35,576 nucleotides of DNA from Methyloceanibacter sp. (GTDB taxonomy: Bacteria; Pseudomonadota; Alphaproteobacteria; Rhizobiales; Methyloligellaceae): assembly GCA_029287395.1 (NCBI GenBank), contig JARFRF010000194.1:1-35576 (forward strand), given 5' to 3'. Of this stretch, positions 33,785-35,576 are shown one piece after another. The translations under genes and the position numbers were made by a program. How positions within the stretch are numbered: position 1 is the stretch's first letter; every line of letters begins with the position of its first letter. The notes under the pieces are model-generated. The model ran no database searches, was not told where the DNA came from, and saw only the letters and a list, made by a program, of their open reading frames with translations.

Positions 33785-34809
33785 GCGCTGGCCGGTGCGG
33801 TCTGAGCGCTCATCCGGTCGGCGAGCCGAAGCGCTTCGATGAGACTCGTTGGGTTTGCTCTACCCGTGCCCGCTATATCAAAAGCTGTTCCATGATCGGG
33901 CGACGTCCGAACGAACGGCAGCCCCAACGTAACGTTGACGCCCTCTTCGAAAGCGAGTGTCTTGAACGGTATCAAAGCTTGATCGTGGTACATGCAGATC
34001 GCAACATCGTAGCGCTTGCGCGAAGCAGCGTGAAAGAGCGTATCCGCCGGGTAGGGGCCGCTGACATCGATACCAGCATGTTGCGCCGCGACGATTGCAC
34101 TCCTTATCATATCAACCTCTTCGCGGCCGAGGTTTCCCTCTTCTCCAGCGTGTGGGTTCAGTCCGCTCACGGCGATGCGAGGTCTCGCTAGCCCGAACCA
34201 CCGCCGCATATCGTGGTCCGTGATGGCGATCGTCTTTGCGAGCAACTCGGAGGTCAGCGCGCCTGGCACATCCTTTAGCGGAACATGAATGGTGGTCGGA
34301 ATGACTTTGAGGATACCGGCTGCTAGCATCATAACAGGGTGCGGCACCTGTCCATCCTTTTCGGCAAGTGCTGCCAGATATTCCGTGTGCCCTGGAAACT
34401 TGAAACCGGCTTTATATAGGTGCGACTTCGAGATCGGGTTAGTGACAACGGCGCTTGCCTCGCCCGACTTCACCATCTCGACGGCCGCGTCGATCGAAGA
34501 AATCACAGTTGGCATCGCACCTTGCTCCGGGCTGCCCGCACGTACGGGACTTGGCAGAGGAACTGAGAGAACCGGCAGCGCCTCTGCAAATAGCTCGATT
34601 GCTTCGATGGGGCGCGTCACAGTCTCGATGTGAAGGGATAAGCCAAGCTGCGAGGCACGGTCTTCCAAAGTCAGCCTATCACCGAGGAAAATAAAGGGTG
34701 GTAGCCGCTCGCGGTGGCGGGCACAAAAGGCGAGCAAGGTAATATCCGGACCGATGCCCGCTGGGTCACCAATTGTCAGAGCGAGGGGCTTTGCGATCGG
34801 GGAAGACAT
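33781..34809 (-). CDS. pdxA: 4-hydroxythreonine-4-phosphate dehydrogenase
   Basis: PdxA oxidises 4-phosphohydroxy-L-threonine in the DXP-dependent vitamin B6 pathway. The 342-residue protein begins [16 protein letters not shown], the family signature. The metal-binding His residues are in FPGHTEYLA (near 140), GLNPHAGE (near 212) and [12 protein letters not shown] (near 265); [14 protein letters not shown] and [19 protein letters not shown] are also typical. The gap to surA upstream (42 bases) contains a small hairpin CCTGG-TTGC-CCAGG (34828-34841). Confidence 0.97.
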   Translation of the reverse strand: MSSPIAKPLALTIGDPAGIGPDITLLAFCARHRERLPPFIFLGDRLTLEDRASQLGLSLHIETVTRPIEAIELFAEALPVLSVPLPSPVRAGSPEQGAMPTVISSIDAAVEMVKSGEASAVVTNPISKSHLYKAGFKFPGHTEYLAALAEKDGQVPHPVMMLAAGILKVIPTTIHVPLKDVPGALTSELLAKTIAITDHDMRRWFGLARPRIAVSGLNPHAGEEGNLGREEVDMIRSAIVAAQHAGIDVSGPYPADTLFHAASRKRYDVAICMYHDQALIPFKTLAFEEGVNVTLGLPFVRTSPDHGTAFDIAGTGRANPTSLIEALRLADRMSAQTAPASA

Positions 34810-34851
34810 GCGGAAGTGCCTAGCACGCCTGGTTGCCCAGGAACATCGTCC

Positions 34852-35576
34852 TCAGCGGTACTCGATGAACGCCTTTTGGCGGACCTCCTCGAGATATTCG
34901 TCCGCTTTCGCTCTGATTGCTTCACTCATAATCTTCCGCTCGGTCTCTTCGCGAACGTCGAGGCCGCCTGTGGGCGCAGCCGACTGACTTGCGCACACGG
35001 CATAGAGCTCGACGCCGGCCCGCGTTACTGTCGGTGGGGTCATCTGCCCAACCTTAGCGTTGCGCACAAGGATACGACCTGGGGAGCCCAGCATCGACGC
35101 GTCCTGGGTCCTAAAGTTGCGAACCGTCGCGCCTTGGACACCTTTGGCAAGGCTCTGGACACTCCCACAACCACTGAACCTAGCCCGCAGGTTCTCCGCC
35201 TCAGCGACCTTCGCAGCGACAGTCTTTTGGTTCGCGCCGCTGGCTAACGGGAGCCGAAGTTGTTTGATGCCGCCCGAGGACGAGCCGCCGCCCGATAGGG
35301 CCAACGCTTCGTCGATCTGGGCATCGTTAACGTCTACTTCGCGACGAAACTTCTGCATAGCGAAGCGCTGCCAAACGATCTGGGCGCCAACACGGTTCTT
35401 GAGGGTCTGGATGCTAACGCCAGAGCTCTTTAGGGCCGTCGCTAGGCCATTTACGTCGAGATTATTCTGCGCGGCCATGCCTTCCAGAACTCGGTTGATT
35501 TCCGCCTCACTTGGCGTGATCCCGAGCTTTCGGCCCTCTTGAATCTGAAGATGCTCCGTTATGAGCATTTCGGTCG
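34852..35576 (-). CDS. SurA-type peptidylprolyl isomerase/chaperone, partial
   Basis: The C-terminal part of a periplasmic SurA-like protein, cut by the window edge; the frame continues beyond position 35576, so the ATG at 35568 is probably internal. The visible 240 residues include the SurA N-domain helices (LITEHLQIQEGRKLGITPSEAEINRVL, then NRVGAQIVWQRF) and a degenerate rotamase-like region with the AKVGQMTPPTVTRAGVELYAVC strand-loop-strand. SurA chaperones outer-membrane proteins. Position upstream of pdxA fits surA; lptD would be expected beyond the edge. One Cys pair (near residues 134 and 193 of the visible frame) is unusual for SurA. Confidence 0.85.
   Translation of the reverse strand, partial: TEMLITEHLQIQEGRKLGITPSEAEINRVLEGMAAQNNLDVNGLATALKSSGVSIQTLKNRVGAQIVWQRFAMQKFRREVDVNDAQIDEALALSGGGSSSGGIKQLRLPLASGANQKTVAAKVAEAENLRARFSGCGSVQSLAKGVQGATVRNFRTQDASMLGSPGRILVRNAKVGQMTPPTVTRAGVELYAVCASQSAAPTGGLDVREETERKIMSEAIRAKADEYLEEVRQKAFIEYR

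Overview
The window reads as chromosomal DNA of an alphaproteobacterium, most likely of the order Hyphomicrobiales (Rhizobiales). The reasons are high GC content with many GTG/TTG starts, alphaproteobacterial-type protein sequences (FabF, DUF2232, Sel1-like and CvpA proteins), and gene orders usual in that group: rlpA-dac-tmk-holB-metG-tatD-MBL, rpsF-rpsR-DUF2232-rplI-dnaB-alr-radA-cvpA-purF, fabD-fabG-acpP-fabF-mltG-yicC-gmk, and surA-pdxA-rsmA. The lineage is an inference from protein appearance and synteny; no 16S rRNA is present.

Layout. Positions 1-4.1 kb are the accessory-looking part: a small Sel1-repeat protein, an exported Cys-containing protein of unknown function, tRNA-Ser(GCT), an acetamidase/formamidase-family protein, two small membrane proteins, and a shortened AAC(3)-type acetyltransferase-like protein. 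From 4.1 to 7.0 kb on the minus strand an Hsp20 gene precedes a Lon protease gene, which is followed closely by the AAC(3)-like gene, suggesting a stress/proteostasis operon. About 740 bases with only a doubtful small ORF follow.

From 7.8 to 15.9 kb the plus strand carries cell-wall genes (rlpA, D-Ala-D-Ala carboxypeptidase), then tmk, holB, metG, tatD and an MBL-fold hydrolase. An oppositely oriented pair, an exported glutaredoxin-like protein and a 40-residue membrane protein, sits between metG and tatD. From 16.0 to 25.7 kb the minus strand carries rpsF-rpsR-DUF2232-rplI-dnaB-alr-radA-cvpA-purF-SDR. From 26.0 to 32.9 kb the plus strand carries the fatty-acid genes fabD-fabG-acpP-fabF, then mltG, yicC and gmk. 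The right end has rsmA-pdxA-surA on the minus strand, with surA cut by the window edge.

Most of the window is conserved housekeeping sequence for replication, translation, fatty-acid synthesis, peptidoglycan remodelling and purine, thymidylate and PLP synthesis. No insertion sequence, CRISPR array, prophage or integrase was seen. The points most worth a second look are the Hsp20-Lon-AAC(3)-like operon and the central deletion in its last gene, a ribosome-binding site buried in a hairpin (3326-3357), the glutaredoxin/small-membrane-protein pair, the lack of an ordinary start codon for alr, and a perfect 16-bp palindrome upstream of acpP.
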